Below, in pieces: positions 1 to 9,097 of a DNA stretch of 64,000 bases. The translations under genes were made by a program, and so were the position numbers. The number at the start of each line of letters is the position of its first letter. Position 1 is the stretch's first letter. A model generated the notes under the pieces. That model worked only from the letters and a program-made list of their open reading frames with translations, was not told the origin of the DNA and made no database searches. This DNA is from Streptomyces sp. NBRC 110035 (lineage in GTDB: Bacteria; Actinomycetota; Actinomycetes; Streptomycetales; Streptomycetaceae): NCBI RefSeq assembly GCF_000829695.1, contig NZ_BBNN01000036.1, forward strand, positions 1 to 64,000, given 5' to 3'.

Positions 1-1
1 G

Positions 2-1381
2 GTGGACGTCACCGAGCAGCACCGGGCGGGCCTCGAGGCCGAGCGGGCCCGGCGCCGGCTCGCCGTCGTCGCCGACGCCTCGGCGCGGATCGGCACCACG
101 CTCGACCTGGAGCGCACGGCGCGTGAGCTGGCCGAGGTGGCCGTACCGGAGCTGGCCGACGTGGCCGCCGTGGACCTGCTGGACACGGTGGTCCTGGGCC
201 GCCGCAGCACCCTCGGTCCGGCCGAGTCGGCGGTGATCCGGGCACTGGCGGTCGAGGGCACGGGAGCCGGCTCGAGGGACGCCCTGCAAGCGGCCGCCCG
301 GCCGGGCGAGGTGGCCCGCTACGCCCCGGACCGGTTCGTCACCGAGTGCGTACGAACCGCCCTGCCCGTGCTGGTGCCGCAGGTCAAGGACGAGGACCTG
401 ACCCGTATAGCCCGTTCTCCCCGGGCGGCCGAACTGCTGGGCCGGGCGGGTGTGCACTCGTATCTGGCCGTGCCGCTGATCGCGCACGGCGAGGTGCTGG
501 GCGCGCTCGACCTCAAGCGCGCCGGCAACCCGCTGCCGTTCGGCGAGGACGATCTGCTGCTGGCCCGGGAGCTGGCCGCCCGCGCGGCGGTGCAGATCGA
601 CAACGCCCGCTGGTACCAGAGCGCCCGCGACGCCGCGCTCACCCTGCAGCGCAGCCTGCTGCCGAGCCACCCGCCCGTGACGGGCGGGCTCGAGGTCGCT
701 TCCCGCTACCAGCCGGCGGGGGCCACCAGCGAGGTGGGCGGCGACTGGTTCGACGTGATCCCGCTGGACGGCGGCAGGACGGCCCTCGTCGTGGGGGACG
801 TGATGGGCAGCGGCATCCCGGCGGCGGCCACCATGGGGCGGCTGCGCACGGCGACGCACACGCTGGCCTCACTCGGTCTCGATCCCGCGGTGCTCCTGGA
901 GCATCTCGACCGGATCACCGGCGATCTCGAGGACGCCATCGCCACCTGCGTCTACGTGGTCCACGACCCCCGTGAGCGGCAGTGCCTGATCGCCAACGCC
1001 GGGCATCTGCCGCCGGTGCGGGTCCGGGCCGGCGGCATCCCGGAACTGCTCGACCTGCCGACCGGGGTGCCGCTGGGGGTGGGCGGCGTCGAGTTCTCCA
1101 CCACTGTCGTGGAACTCGAGCCCGGCGACCGGCTGGTGCTCTACACCGACGGTCTGGTCGAGACCCGGCACCACCCGCTGGACGAGCGCCTCGACCGCCT
1201 GCTCACGCTGCTGCGCGGCCGGCCCGACCACTCCCTCGAGGAGATGTGCGACCTGCTGCTGCGCACCCTGCACGAGCCCGACAACTTCGACGACGTGGCC
1301 CTGCTCATCGCCCGTGCCACCCTGCCCGGCGGTCCGGCCTCCCCCCGCCGTTCCGCCGCGTCGGGCGGAGCTACGGTCTGA
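2..1381 (+). CDS. SpoIIE-type PP2C phosphatase with GAF domain (5' partial)
   Basis: Serine/threonine phosphatase of the SpoIIE/RsbU (PP2C_SIG) class, which usually dephosphorylates anti-anti-sigma factors in stress or development pathways. The visible 459 residues hold a GAF sensor domain (about 30-205) and then the phosphatase domain (about 225-445), with the metal-binding stretches GGDWFD and GDVMGSG and the later region around ATCVY. The frame is open to the left edge and the first residues (DVTEQHRAGLEAE) read like the linker after a PAS domain, so the real start lies outside the window. Its last 11 bases overlap the convergent methyltransferase gene. Family assignment is secure; the partner is unknown. 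Confidence 0.9.
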   Translation: MDVTEQHRAGLEAERARRRLAVVADASARIGTTLDLERTARELAEVAVPELADVAAVDLLDTVVLGRRSTLGPAESAVIRALAVEGTGAGSRDALQAAARPGEVARYAPDRFVTECVRTALPVLVPQVKDEDLTRIARSPRAAELLGRAGVHSYLAVPLIAHGEVLGALDLKRAGNPLPFGEDDLLLARELAARAAVQIDNARWYQSARDAALTLQRSLLPSHPPVTGGLEVASRYQPAGATSEVGGDWFDVIPLDGGRTALVVGDVMGSGIPAAATMGRLRTATHTLASLGLDPAVLLEHLDRITGDLEDAIATCVYVVHDPRERQCLIANAGHLPPVRVRAGGIPELLDLPTGVPLGVGGVEFSTTVVELEPGDRLVLYTDGLVETRHHPLDERLDRLLTLLRGRPDHSLEEMCDLLLRTLHEPDNFDDVALLIARATLPGGPASPRRSAASGGATV

Positions 1382-2213
1382 CTCCGATCACGACATGGGC
1401 GTACTCCTCCTCCGAGACGGCCAGACGGGTCCGCAGTCCGGCACCGGTGAAGGCGGCGACGGCAGCGGGGGCCTGGCGGCGGCCGGTCTCCACCAGGAGG
1501 CAGCCGCCTGGTGCCAGCCACCCGGGGGCCCCGGCGGCCACCCGGCGCAGAACGTCGAGCCCGTCCGCACCGCCGTCGAGCGCGACGCGCGGCTCGTGGT
1601 CGCGGGCCTCCGGGGGCAGCAGGCCGATCTCGTCGCTGGGTACGTAGGGCACATTCGCCGCGAGGATGTCGACCCTGCCGCGCACCGTGCCGGGCAGCGC
1701 GTCGAACAGGTCTCCGGCGTGCACCAGGCCGCCGAGGTCCGCGACATTGCGGCGGGCGCAGCGCACGGCTGCCGGGTCGATGTCGGCGGCGTGCAGCTCG
1801 ACCGTGCCGAGTCCGTCGGCCAGGGCGACGCCGACGGCACCCGAACCGCAGCACAGGTCCACGACGACGGACGCGTCGGGTGCCTGCGCGAGGGCCTGCG
1901 CCACGAGGAACTCGGTGCGGCGCCGGGGGACGAAGACCCCGGGGGCCACGGTGATCCGCAGGCCGCTGAACTCGGCCCAGCCGACGACGAGTTCGAGGGG
2001 CAGTCCGCGGACCCTGCGCTCGACCATCCCGGTCGCGTGGGCCGGGGTGGACGCGGCGGCGAGGATCAGTTCGGCCTCGGCCTCGGCGAAGACACAGCCC
2101 GCGGCGCGCAGCGCGGCCACGACGGAGCCCGGTGCGGCGGGCGCGGACGGAGCGACGGGGGTGGAAAAGACGGGGGAGGAAGCCCACGAGGAGCGGGAAG
2201 AACGGGACGGCAT
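1371..2213 (-). CDS. PrmC/HemK-like protein N5-glutamine methyltransferase
   Basis: SAM-dependent methyltransferase of the PrmC/HemK family, which methylates the glutamine of the GGQ motif in release factors. The SAM-binding glycine-rich loop DLCCGSGAVGVALA is clear. The substrate-binding NPPY motif is altered to NVPY, as in the actinobacterial second-copy HemK-like proteins, so it may not be the main PrmC. I chose the ATG at 2213 (280 residues). An in-frame GTG at 2258 adds 15 residues but has no ribosome-binding site. It is convergent with the phosphatase gene. Confidence 0.8.
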   Translation of the reverse strand: MPSRSSRSSWASSPVFSTPVAPSAPAAPGSVVAALRAAGCVFAEAEAELILAAASTPAHATGMVERRVRGLPLELVVGWAEFSGLRITVAPGVFVPRRRTEFLVAQALAQAPDASVVVDLCCGSGAVGVALADGLGTVELHAADIDPAAVRCARRNVADLGGLVHAGDLFDALPGTVRGRVDILAANVPYVPSDEIGLLPPEARDHEPRVALDGGADGLDVLRRVAAGAPGWLAPGGCLLVETGRRQAPAAVAAFTGAGLRTRLAVSEEEYAHVVIGVRP

Positions 2214-2551
2214 GGCGGCAGGAGCCTTTCGAGAGCCGAAGGATGCTCCCGCGGTCACCTACTGGGAGCGATCCGCGTCACTTCGTGGTGAGAGCACCCG
2301 ACCTGACAGAGCGGTAATGGGTCTCACCCCCTGGCCGTCGACGACTGGGACCATCCGCAGCCGGACCGCAACAGTACCCGACGGCATCACCGGCCGTCCG
2401 GCACATCTCCTGTGGTCGGCGAGGCCGCGGGGCGGGCGGTCCGCAAGAGGGCGGGGGCGGACAGGACCGGCGTGTGCCGGTGTTCCCGGACACCCCTTAC
2501 GGTTGAGTCCAAAACCACCTGAGCACCACTCGCAACGGAATCGCCGATCAC

Positions 2552-3157
2552 GTGAACATCACCCGCGGCTTCACCGGCCGCCCCCGCGTGCACAATCCCG
2601 GCCTGCCGCCCGGTCAGTACGACGCGGGCGACGAATGGCCCGTCCTGTCCGCCGAGGTCACTCCCGACCTCGCGCCCGCCGACTGGGCGCTGCGGATCGA
2701 CGGGCTGGTGGCGGAGCCCCGCACCTGGAACTGGGAGCAGGCCCACGCCCTGCCGGCCTCGGCGTACGAGGGCGCGATCCACTGTGTGACGAGCTGGTCG
2801 AAGTTCGGGGTGCGTTTCGGGGGCGTCTCCCTGGACGCCTTCTGGGAGGTGGCCCGGCCCCATGGGGCCGCCACACATGTGGTCGCCTACTCGCACACCG
2901 GCTACACGGCGAACCTGCCGCTCGCGGACCTGACCGGCGGGCGGGCCTGGATCGCCTGGGAGTACGACGGCCGGCCACTCGCACCGGAGCACGGCGGCCC
3001 GGCCCGGCTGATCGTGCCGCATCTGTACTTCTGGAAGAGCGTCAAGTGGATCGCGGGTCTGCGGCTCCTCGACCACGACGAGCCGGGGTTCTGGGAGGGC
3101 AACGGCTACCATGCGCGCGGCAATCCCTGGGAGGAACAGCGGTACTCCGGTGACTGA
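2552..3157 (+). CDS. Sulfite-oxidase-like molybdopterin oxidoreductase
   Basis: A 201-residue single-domain protein of the oxidoreductase molybdopterin-binding (SuoX/YedY) family. It lacks a heme domain and a twin-arginine signal, so it is probably cytoplasmic. The molybdenum-ligand cysteine is likely the one in IHCVTSWSKFG (about residue 75). The C-terminal LIVPHLYFWKSVKWI block is typical of this small sulfite-oxidase-like group. It overlaps the following ferredoxin-reductase-like gene, which suggests that gene supplies its electron donor. The start is a GTG. The substrate is unknown. Confidence 0.85.
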   Translation: MNITRGFTGRPRVHNPGLPPGQYDAGDEWPVLSAEVTPDLAPADWALRIDGLVAEPRTWNWEQAHALPASAYEGAIHCVTSWSKFGVRFGGVSLDAFWEVARPHGAATHVVAYSHTGYTANLPLADLTGGRAWIAWEYDGRPLAPEHGGPARLIVPHLYFWKSVKWIAGLRLLDHDEPGFWEGNGYHARGNPWEEQRYSGD

Positions 3158-4013
3158 GATGGCTGGAGTGGTTGAAGTGGCTGAGGCGGCCGAAGGGACT
3201 GCGGTGGCGGGGTGTGCGGCGCAGCCGCAGGGGGCACGGAGCCGGAGGGCGGAGGCCTCACCGGCGCCGTTCGCCCCTCCGACACGGTTCGCCGTGCCCG
3301 GGCGCATCGGGGTGAGCGAGCAGACGGCCTCGGTGTGGCGGACTGCGACCCTGACCGGCATCCGTCGCGAGACCCCGCGCGCCGCGACCTTCCGCTTCGC
3401 CGTGCCAGGATGGCCGGGGCATGTGCCCGGTCAGCATCTGCTGCTGCGGCTGACCGCCGAGGACGGCTATGTGGCCCAGCGCCACTACTCGATCGCGTCC
3501 GCGCCGGACGACTCCGGGCACGTCGAGCTGACCCTGGACCATGTGGCGGGCGGCGAGGTGTCGGGCTGGTTCCACTCGGTGGCCCGGCCCGGCGACCGGG
3601 TCGAGGTGCGTGGTCCGCTGAGTGGCTTCTTCGCCTGGCCGGGCGACCGGCCCGCACTCCTGGTGGGTGCCGGCTCGGGCGTCGTCCCGCTGATGTCGAT
3701 GGTGCGGCACCACAGGGCCCGGGGCCTGTCGCTGCCCCTGCGACTGCTGGTGTCGGCACGCAGCCCCGAGGAGCTGATCTACGGGGGTGAGTTCGGCGCG
3801 GAGACCCTGCCGGTGTTCACCCGCAGCGCGCCACAGGACGTGGCCGTGGGACGTATGGCGGCCGCACATGTGGCGCCGCTCCTGGCCGAAGCACCTCCGG
3901 GTGGGTGGGAGGCCTATGTGTGCGGTTCCAACTCCTTTGCCGAGCATGCCTCCAGGCTGCTCGTCGCGGCCGGACAGCCCGTGGACCGGATCCGTATCGA
4001 GCGCTTCGGCTGA
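3150..4013 (+). CDS. FAD/NAD(P)-binding oxidoreductase (ferredoxin-reductase type)
   Basis: Flavin reductase-like electron-transfer protein of about 287 residues. It has the FAD-binding motif RHYSIAS, the glycine-rich nucleotide-binding stretch LLVGAGSGVVPLMSM and a C-terminal YVCGSNSF segment typical of the ferredoxin-NADP reductase fold. There is no 2Fe-2S cysteine cluster. The GTG at 3150 overlaps the stop of the preceding molybdopterin gene by 8 bases and lies 13 bases after GAGGAA; an ATG at 3159 is possible. Pairing with a sulfite-oxidase-like partner is common in Streptomyces and supports a two-protein redox unit. Confidence 0.85.
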   Translation: MTEMAGVVEVAEAAEGTAVAGCAAQPQGARSRRAEASPAPFAPPTRFAVPGRIGVSEQTASVWRTATLTGIRRETPRAATFRFAVPGWPGHVPGQHLLLRLTAEDGYVAQRHYSIASAPDDSGHVELTLDHVAGGEVSGWFHSVARPGDRVEVRGPLSGFFAWPGDRPALLVGAGSGVVPLMSMVRHHRARGLSLPLRLLVSARSPEELIYGGEFGAETLPVFTRSAPQDVAVGRMAAAHVAPLLAEAPPGGWEAYVCGSNSFAEHASRLLVAAGQPVDRIRIERFG

Positions 4014-4120
4014 CCCGCGCCGGGAGGGGCGGAGCCGGGGCAGGCCGGGCCCGGTTGCCGTTCCGCACCCGTCGGCAGCAAACGCTTTCCACGCCCTTTA
4101 CCTGCGCCTCTCTGTTCTTG

Positions 4121-4128
4121 TGTATACA
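4121..4128. promoter_or_regulatory. Short palindrome upstream of the CE7 esterase gene
   Basis: TGTATACA is a perfect 8-bp palindrome 94 bases before the esterase start, and GTATAC cores are common in HutC/UTRA-type GntR operators. An AAACGCTTT stretch, resembling half of a LacI-type site, lies about 40 bases upstream. A link to the GntR gene at 5444 is inference. The rest of the 208-base gap shows no gene. Confidence 0.3.
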
Positions 4129-4221
4129 TGAACCGAGTCCGGCGAAGGGTCTGGCGGGCGCTACGACGGCCCACGTACGGTGTGATCGCTTCATACGGTC
4201 CCGGCACAAAGGCGGTTCCTC

Positions 4222-5190
4222 ATGCCCCTGTTCGACCTTCCCCTCGACGAACTGCACGCGTACCGGAGCGCGTCCACGGCGCCGGACGACTTCGACGCGT
4301 TCTGGACCAGGACGCTCACGGAGGCTCGCGAGCACGACCTGGACGCCCGCTTCGAGCCGGTGGACACGGGCCTGTCCACGGTGCGGGTCCTCGACGTGAC
4401 GTTCGCCGGGTTCGGGGGGCACCCGGTCAAGGGCTGGCTGACGCTGCCGGCCGAGGCCGATGCGCCGCTGCCGCTGGTCGTGCAGTTCATCGGTTACGGC
4501 GGCGGCCGCGGCCTGCCCCACGAGCATCTGCTGTGGGCCTCGACGGGCCGGGCGCACTTCGTGATGGACACCCGCGGCCAGGGCAGCGCCTGGGGCGGTG
4601 GCGGTGGCACGGCGGACCCGGAGGGCGGCGCGCCCGCGTATCCCGGGTTCATGACGCGCGGCATCGACGCGCCCGAGAACTACTACTACCGCCGGGTGTT
4701 CACGGACGCGGTACGCGCGGTGGAGGCGGCCCGCTCCCACCCCCTGACCGATGCGGCACGTACTGCGGTTCTCGGCTCGAGCCAGGGAGGCGGCATCACC
4801 CTCGCGGTGGGCGGGTTGGTCCCGGACCTGACGGCGGTGGCCCCGGACGTGCCGTTCCTGTGCGACTTCCCGCGGGCGACGACGCTCACCGACCGGCATC
4901 CGTACCGGGAGGTAGGCCTCTACCTGAGGACGCACCGGGGCCGCACCGACGACGCCCTGCGCACCCTGTCCTACTTCGACGGCGTGCACTTCGCCGCCCG
5001 CGGCTCGGCACCCGCGCTCTTCTCGACGGGGCTCGAGGACCAGACCTGCCCGCCTTCGACGGTCTTCGCGGCGTTCAACGCCTGGAGTCACACCGACAAG
5101 TCGATCGAGGTGTACGACTTCAACGACCACGAGGGCGGCGGCCCCTTCCAGGAGGCGGCCCAGCTCCGGTGGATGCGCTCGCACCTCTGA
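4222..5190 (+). CDS. CE7 acetyl-xylan esterase / cephalosporin-C deacetylase
   Basis: Alpha/beta hydrolase of carbohydrate esterase family 7, which removes acetyl groups from xylo-oligosaccharides and cephalosporin C. It has 322 residues, normal for the family. The family signature RGQG (in MDTRGQGSAWG), the nucleophile elbow GSSQGGG and the late histidine region YDFNDHEGGG are all present, as is the YYYRRVFTDAVRA helix. There is no signal peptide, so it acts inside the cell on imported acetylated oligosaccharides. The downstream GntR regulator may control it. Confidence 0.9.
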   Translation: MPLFDLPLDELHAYRSASTAPDDFDAFWTRTLTEAREHDLDARFEPVDTGLSTVRVLDVTFAGFGGHPVKGWLTLPAEADAPLPLVVQFIGYGGGRGLPHEHLLWASTGRAHFVMDTRGQGSAWGGGGGTADPEGGAPAYPGFMTRGIDAPENYYYRRVFTDAVRAVEAARSHPLTDAARTAVLGSSQGGGITLAVGGLVPDLTAVAPDVPFLCDFPRATTLTDRHPYREVGLYLRTHRGRTDDALRTLSYFDGVHFAARGSAPALFSTGLEDQTCPPSTVFAAFNAWSHTDKSIEVYDFNDHEGGGPFQEAAQLRWMRSHL

Positions 5191-5362
5191 GGCGCCGAAC
5201 CGCGGACTTTCGGACAGGACGGGCGCGGCGGGCTCCCGCGATTGGTCCGACTCCCGGAGAATGGACTCGGCCGCCGCCGCACCGCACGCACGCCCCCCCG
5301 CACGACACCGTGCGGGGACGTCGCCCCGGTCCTGTTTCGGCCGAACTCCCGGACCACCCTTC

Positions 5363-5384
5363 CCTGGCGGTTTAGACCAATGGC
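5363..5384. promoter_or_regulatory. GntR/DasR-like operator upstream of the GntR gene
   Basis: GGTTTAGACC (5369-5378), within a TGG...CCAATGG context, differs by one base from the core of the DasR-type dre site (GGTCTAGACC). It lies 66 bases before the GntR start, in a 253-base non-coding stretch that shows nothing else. It could be an autoregulatory site of the adjacent regulator or a site for the global GntR regulator DasR. Confidence 0.4.
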
Positions 5385-5443
5385 AGATGTGGTGGCGCAA
5401 CGAACCCACACCATCACGGGACGTCACCAACAGGAGGCGCGGC

Positions 5444-6234
5444 ATGGCCCGCACCACCCCGCACGATCCTCCACAACCCTCGCCACCCACCACACCGCAC
5501 ACCGTTCCACACGGCCCTCCGCACTTCGGTGACGAACCGCTCTACCGGCGGATCGCGACGGAGCTGCTCGGCGAGCTGCGCGACGGAGCCATTCCGCCCG
5601 GCGAACGTCTCCCGGGCGAGCGGCAGTTGGCCGAGCACTTCGGGGTGAGCCGGGAGACCGTACGGCAGGCGCTGGAGGTGCTGCGCCGCGACGGTCTGGT
5701 CGCCACCGACCGGCGGGGCAGCCATGCCACCCTGCAGGGGCCGCCGGTGGAGACGCCCGCCTCGCTCACCTGCCCGGTCGGCGCGCGGTACGCCGGCCGG
5801 GGCGCGACGGCACGGGCCACCGTGTCCTGGGAGGCTCCGCCGCCCGGGCACGCCGAGGCGCTGGCTCTGGCACCCTCCCGGCCGACGCTGGTGCACCGCT
5901 ACTGGTCCGCGTCGGCCGACGGGCGCGAACTGCGTACGGCGGTGAGCTCGTTCTCGCCGTCGCGCTCTCGGAGGTCGAGGAGCTGGCCCGCTGCCTCGAC
6001 CGCGCCGACGGCGCCACCGCCGCGGAGTTGCGGCGCGCCTACGACTGGCTGCGCAGGGCCGGGCTGACGCTGCACCACCGCGACACGATCACCAGGATCG
6101 CGGGCACACCGTCCGTACGGGTCACCCCGCGGGTGCACGACCAGTACGCCCGGCCGCTGGAGATCACGGAGCTGATCGTGGACGCCCAACAGGACTCACT
6201 CGTCTACGAGTTCACCCTGCCCGCAGCGGTCTGA
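5444..6234 (+). pseudogene. GntR/UTRA regulator with a -1 frameshift
   Basis: Transcriptional regulator of the GntR-HutC group. The start ATG at 5444 follows a strong AGGAGG (5431-5436). A winged-helix DNA-binding domain (EPLYRRIATELL through VSRETVRQALEVLRRDGLV) is followed by a UTRA ligand domain. The frame breaks near 5951-5957: after AVSSF the protein continues one frame away with AVALSEVEELARCLDRADG and runs to the natural end at 6234 (YEFTLPAAV). Adding one base restores a single regulator of about 264 residues. Either the gene is inactive or one base is missing from the sequence. It lies downstream of the CE7 esterase. Confidence 0.75.
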
Positions 6235-6438
6235 CCGGCACGGCGGACGACGAGGGCCTGCCCGGCGGATCAAGTCGGAGGCAACCGGCGGTGCCTGTTC
6301 CACTGGGGTGAGCGGGGTCCGGTGCGTGCGACTGCAAGGCGGAGGAGGGCGTCGACGCGCTGGGACGCCCCTGCTCGAAGAGCTTGGAGGAGTGCGTGCC
6401 GGAACCCCGCGTCTCCGCCGGGATCCGCCGGACAGGCC

Positions 6439-7182
6439 CTACTGGCCGGCCCGCCGCTCCTCGGGCCGCTCGGCGACGACCAGGCGGACGCGCGGGCTGC
6501 CGTCCGGCCGCTGCCCGAACTCGGGCAGCGGGTGGAGCTCGGCCCGGAACCCGGCCCGGCCCAGCTCGCGCTGGAGATCACCGAAGCGGAGGGCGCGGTA
6601 GTACATGACGAACGGCGGGCGCCACACCGCGTTACGCACCCGCATCGCCACGTCGAAGCCCAGCAGCACCCCGTACGCGAGGGAACCCGGCCGGGGCGGG
6701 GCGGCCACCGGGAAGGCGAACCGTCCGCCCGGCCGCAGTACACGGTGGACCTGGGCGAACAGCCCCGGCAGCTCAACCGGCAGGAAATGGCCGAACGCCC
6801 CGAAACTCACCACCAGGTCGAAGACCGGCCCGAACGGCAGCGTCCGCGCGTCCGCCCGTACCCATCCGGTCGTCGGCCCCCCGGGCCGGCTCCGCTCGCG
6901 CGCGACGCCGAGCATGCCCGCGCTGAAGCCGACGCCGGTGACACGCCGGCGGCACACCCGCGCCAGCACGTCCATGCCCGCCCCGGTGCCGCAGCACAGA
7001 TCGAGCCCGGAGTCGAACGGCCCCAGCCTCCGCAGTGCCTCGGCGGTGGCGTCGAGCACCGGGGCGGGCGTGCGGAAGGGGGTGTGGTCGAATTTCGGCG
7101 CGAGGAGGTCGTATCCACGTTCCACGGACGACAGCGCCTGGACGGCGAGTTCACTCAGGCGGGGGCCTTCTGGGCTGAACAT
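6439..7182 (-). CDS. Class I SAM-dependent methyltransferase
   Basis: A 247-residue methyltransferase of the Methyltransf_11/25 type. Motif I is GLDLCCGTGAGMDVLAR, followed by an acidic strand, VSFGAFGHF and the post-motif VLRPGGRFAF. The C-terminal part (VMYYRALRFGDLQ and ELHPLPEFGQRPDG) is typical of actinobacterial proteins of this class. The ATG at 7182 is chosen because the protein begins cleanly there (MFSPEGPRLSELA); a much longer in-frame opening upstream is only GC bias. The start codon abuts a Rho remnant on the other strand, so any promoter lies within that remnant. The substrate is unknown. Confidence 0.8.
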   Translation of the reverse strand: MFSPEGPRLSELAVQALSSVERGYDLLAPKFDHTPFRTPAPVLDATAEALRRLGPFDSGLDLCCGTGAGMDVLARVCRRRVTGVGFSAGMLGVARERSRPGGPTTGWVRADARTLPFGPVFDLVVSFGAFGHFLPVELPGLFAQVHRVLRPGGRFAFPVAAPPRPGSLAYGVLLGFDVAMRVRNAVWRPPFVMYYRALRFGDLQRELGRAGFRAELHPLPEFGQRPDGSPRVRLVVAERPEERRAGQ

Positions 7183-7392
7183 CGGATCAGCCCAGCCCCG
7201 GGACCGGCCGGGATCCGCCACGAGGAACTGCTCCTCACACCGGCGGAGTTGACGGCCGCCCGCGGTCTGCGCAGGGTGCTGCGGTCCCAGGACGGGCAGT
7301 CGGGCCTGGAGACGCTGCTGGAGCGGATGCGCGAGGTCCCCGACAACGCGGCCTTCCTCCGGCGCGTCCAGCCCACCCTGCCCGGCGGCTGA
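7183..7392 (+). pseudogene. C-terminal remnant of a transcription termination factor Rho gene
   Basis: About 70 codons ending at a stop at 7392. The translation (RISPAPGPAGIRHEELLLTPAEL, LRRVL, LETLLERMREVPDNAAFLRRVQ) matches the pattern of the last part of Rho in actinobacteria: ...GTRREELLL, a leucine-arginine-rich helix, then ...NAEFL.VQKT. Everything upstream, including the RNA- and ATP-binding domains, is gone, and the fragment begins exactly beside the minus-strand methyltransferase start. No start codon or ribosome-binding site is visible. The homology is by eye from family knowledge. Confidence 0.5.
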
Positions 7393-7557
7393 CGCCCCGG
7401 GCAGCCGGCGGTTCCCGGCACCCGGCCGCCCGGGCCTCCGGGCCGCGGACCGTCGTCGTCGCCGCCGTCGCCGCCTTCGTGCGGCATCCGAGTGCTTGCG
7501 GAGAACCTCCGGCCCGGTCACCGCGGCCGCCCGGGGTCCCCTTCCTACGTTTGCGGT

Positions 7558-8778
7558 ATGACTATCGGATTTGCTTCGCGAGCGGCCGCATCCACCTGTG
7601 CCCTCTGCACAGCGGGCCTGCTGACGCTCGCCCCCGCCGCGGCGAGTGCCGGTACGCGCACGGACCCCGCGCCGTCGCCCGGCTCCGGAGCACGGACGGC
7701 CACGGGAACGCGAGCCGCGTCCGCGGCGGCGCCGGATGCGCTGCTGTACCGGTCCGGCACCCAGGTCCGCCCGCGCGCCGGGGCGCCCGTCGTCCCGGCG
7801 CTGTCCGCCCGGTCGTGGCTGGTGGCCGACGCCGGCTCCGGTGCGGTGCTCGCCGCGCACGACGCGCACCGCAGGCTGCCGCCCGCCAGCACCATCAAGA
7901 CCCTGTTCGCGCTCACCCTGCTGCCCGTCCTGCCCGTCGGCATCCGGCACACCGTCAGCGAGGAGGAACTGACGGGCATCGGCCCCGGCAGCAGCCGTGT
8001 CGGAGTCGCCGAGAACCTCACCTACCGGATCTCCGACCTCTGGAACGGGGTCTTCCTCAGCTCCGGCAACGACGCCGTGCGCGTGCTGGCCTCGCTCAAC
8101 GGCGGCTGGAAGGTCACCGCCGAGCGGATGCAGGACAAGGCCCACGCCCTCGGTGCCCACGACACGCGGGTGAAGTCGCCCGACGGCTACGACGCCCCGG
8201 GCCAGGTGTCGTCGGCGTTCGACCTGGCGGTGTTCGGCCGGGCAGGACTGCAGAACCCCGACTTCGTCCGGTACTGCTCCCGCGAGGAGGCCGTCTTCCC
8301 GGGCCGCGACGACGGGTCGTACGCGATCCGCAACACCAACCGGCTGCTCACCGGCTCGGACGGGGTGGAACGGTACCCGGGGATCGTCGGGATCAAGAAC
8401 GGCTACACCAGCGGCGCCGGCCACACCCTCGTGGCGGCGGCCCGCCGGGACGGACGCAGCCTCGTGGTGACGGTGCTGAACCCCCGGCGGGGCGGTGCGC
8501 ACGCCGTGTACGAGGAGGCCCGCACGCTGCTGGACTGGGGGTTCGAGGCGTCGGGCCGGGTCGATGCGGTGGGGTCGCTGGACGCTCTGCGGGGCGCGTC
8601 GCTGCCGGGGTCCCCGGCGCAGCCCGCGGCCGCCCCGGCCCTCACCACGGTTCCGGCGGCGCGGGACGCCGGGCCCGAGCGGACGGTGGTGTGGACCGTG
8701 TCGGGCACGGCACTGCTGGGCGCGGTGGGCACGGGCCTGTTCCTGCGGCTCAGGTGGGGTCCGGCGGTGGCGGACTGA
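7558..8778 (+). CDS. Serine-type D-alanyl-D-alanine carboxypeptidase (PBP5-like)
   Basis: Exported penicillin-binding protein that trims the terminal D-Ala of peptidoglycan pentapeptides. It has a signal peptide (about 1-31), the active-site SXXK box STIK (111-114), SGN (169-171) and a KNG box (in GIKNGYTSGAGH) in place of the usual KTG. A C-terminal hydrophobic helix (VVWTVSGTALLGAVGTGLFL) then anchors the enzyme at the outer membrane face. The start ATG lies only 6 bases after a TACGTT -10-like box and has no Shine-Dalgarno sequence, so the transcript may be leaderless. Length 406 residues, usual for the family. Confidence 0.88.
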   Translation: MTIGFASRAAASTCALCTAGLLTLAPAAASAGTRTDPAPSPGSGARTATGTRAASAAAPDALLYRSGTQVRPRAGAPVVPALSARSWLVADAGSGAVLAAHDAHRRLPPASTIKTLFALTLLPVLPVGIRHTVSEEELTGIGPGSSRVGVAENLTYRISDLWNGVFLSSGNDAVRVLASLNGGWKVTAERMQDKAHALGAHDTRVKSPDGYDAPGQVSSAFDLAVFGRAGLQNPDFVRYCSREEAVFPGRDDGSYAIRNTNRLLTGSDGVERYPGIVGIKNGYTSGAGHTLVAAARRDGRSLVVTVLNPRRGGAHAVYEEARTLLDWGFEASGRVDAVGSLDALRGASLPGSPAQPAAAPALTTVPAARDAGPERTVVWTVSGTALLGAVGTGLFLRLRWGPAVAD

Positions 8779-9097
8779 CCGGCCTCGACGCAGGTCGCCC
8801 ACCGCACACCACCACGCCGAGCGCCCCGCGCCACGCCTCCTCACACCGCTCGGCGCTCCGGGAGGCCGCCGGCGCCGTGCGGCGGTCCGGGGCAGCGGCT
8901 CCGACGCCGGTACCGGGCCAGCGGGCCAGGGCCACCGACCGGCAGGCCGCCGCAGCCGCCGAGCAGCGGTTCGCCGGCGAACGCGGTGAGCACGACCGGG
9001 CCGACCCCGGCATGGGCGGGGCAACCACTGCGCGAGGGCCGCTGACGGACCGGCAGCACGCTTCCCGGCCGGAGGGCGGGCAGGGACGGGCGGCCCC
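8779..9097. other. Convergent intergenic region, no gene supported
   Basis: 319 bases between the ends of the carboxypeptidase and crcB genes. Several frames are open on both strands, but their composition is arginine/alanine-rich shadow translation and no ribosome-binding site or recognisable domain was found. Confidence 0.5.

Noticed and set aside
6439..9024. An 861-codon open frame on the minus strand
   Set aside because: Only the last 247 codons show a protein family (methyltransferase). The rest is arginine/glycine-rich antisense to the carboxypeptidase gene, caused by high GC content.
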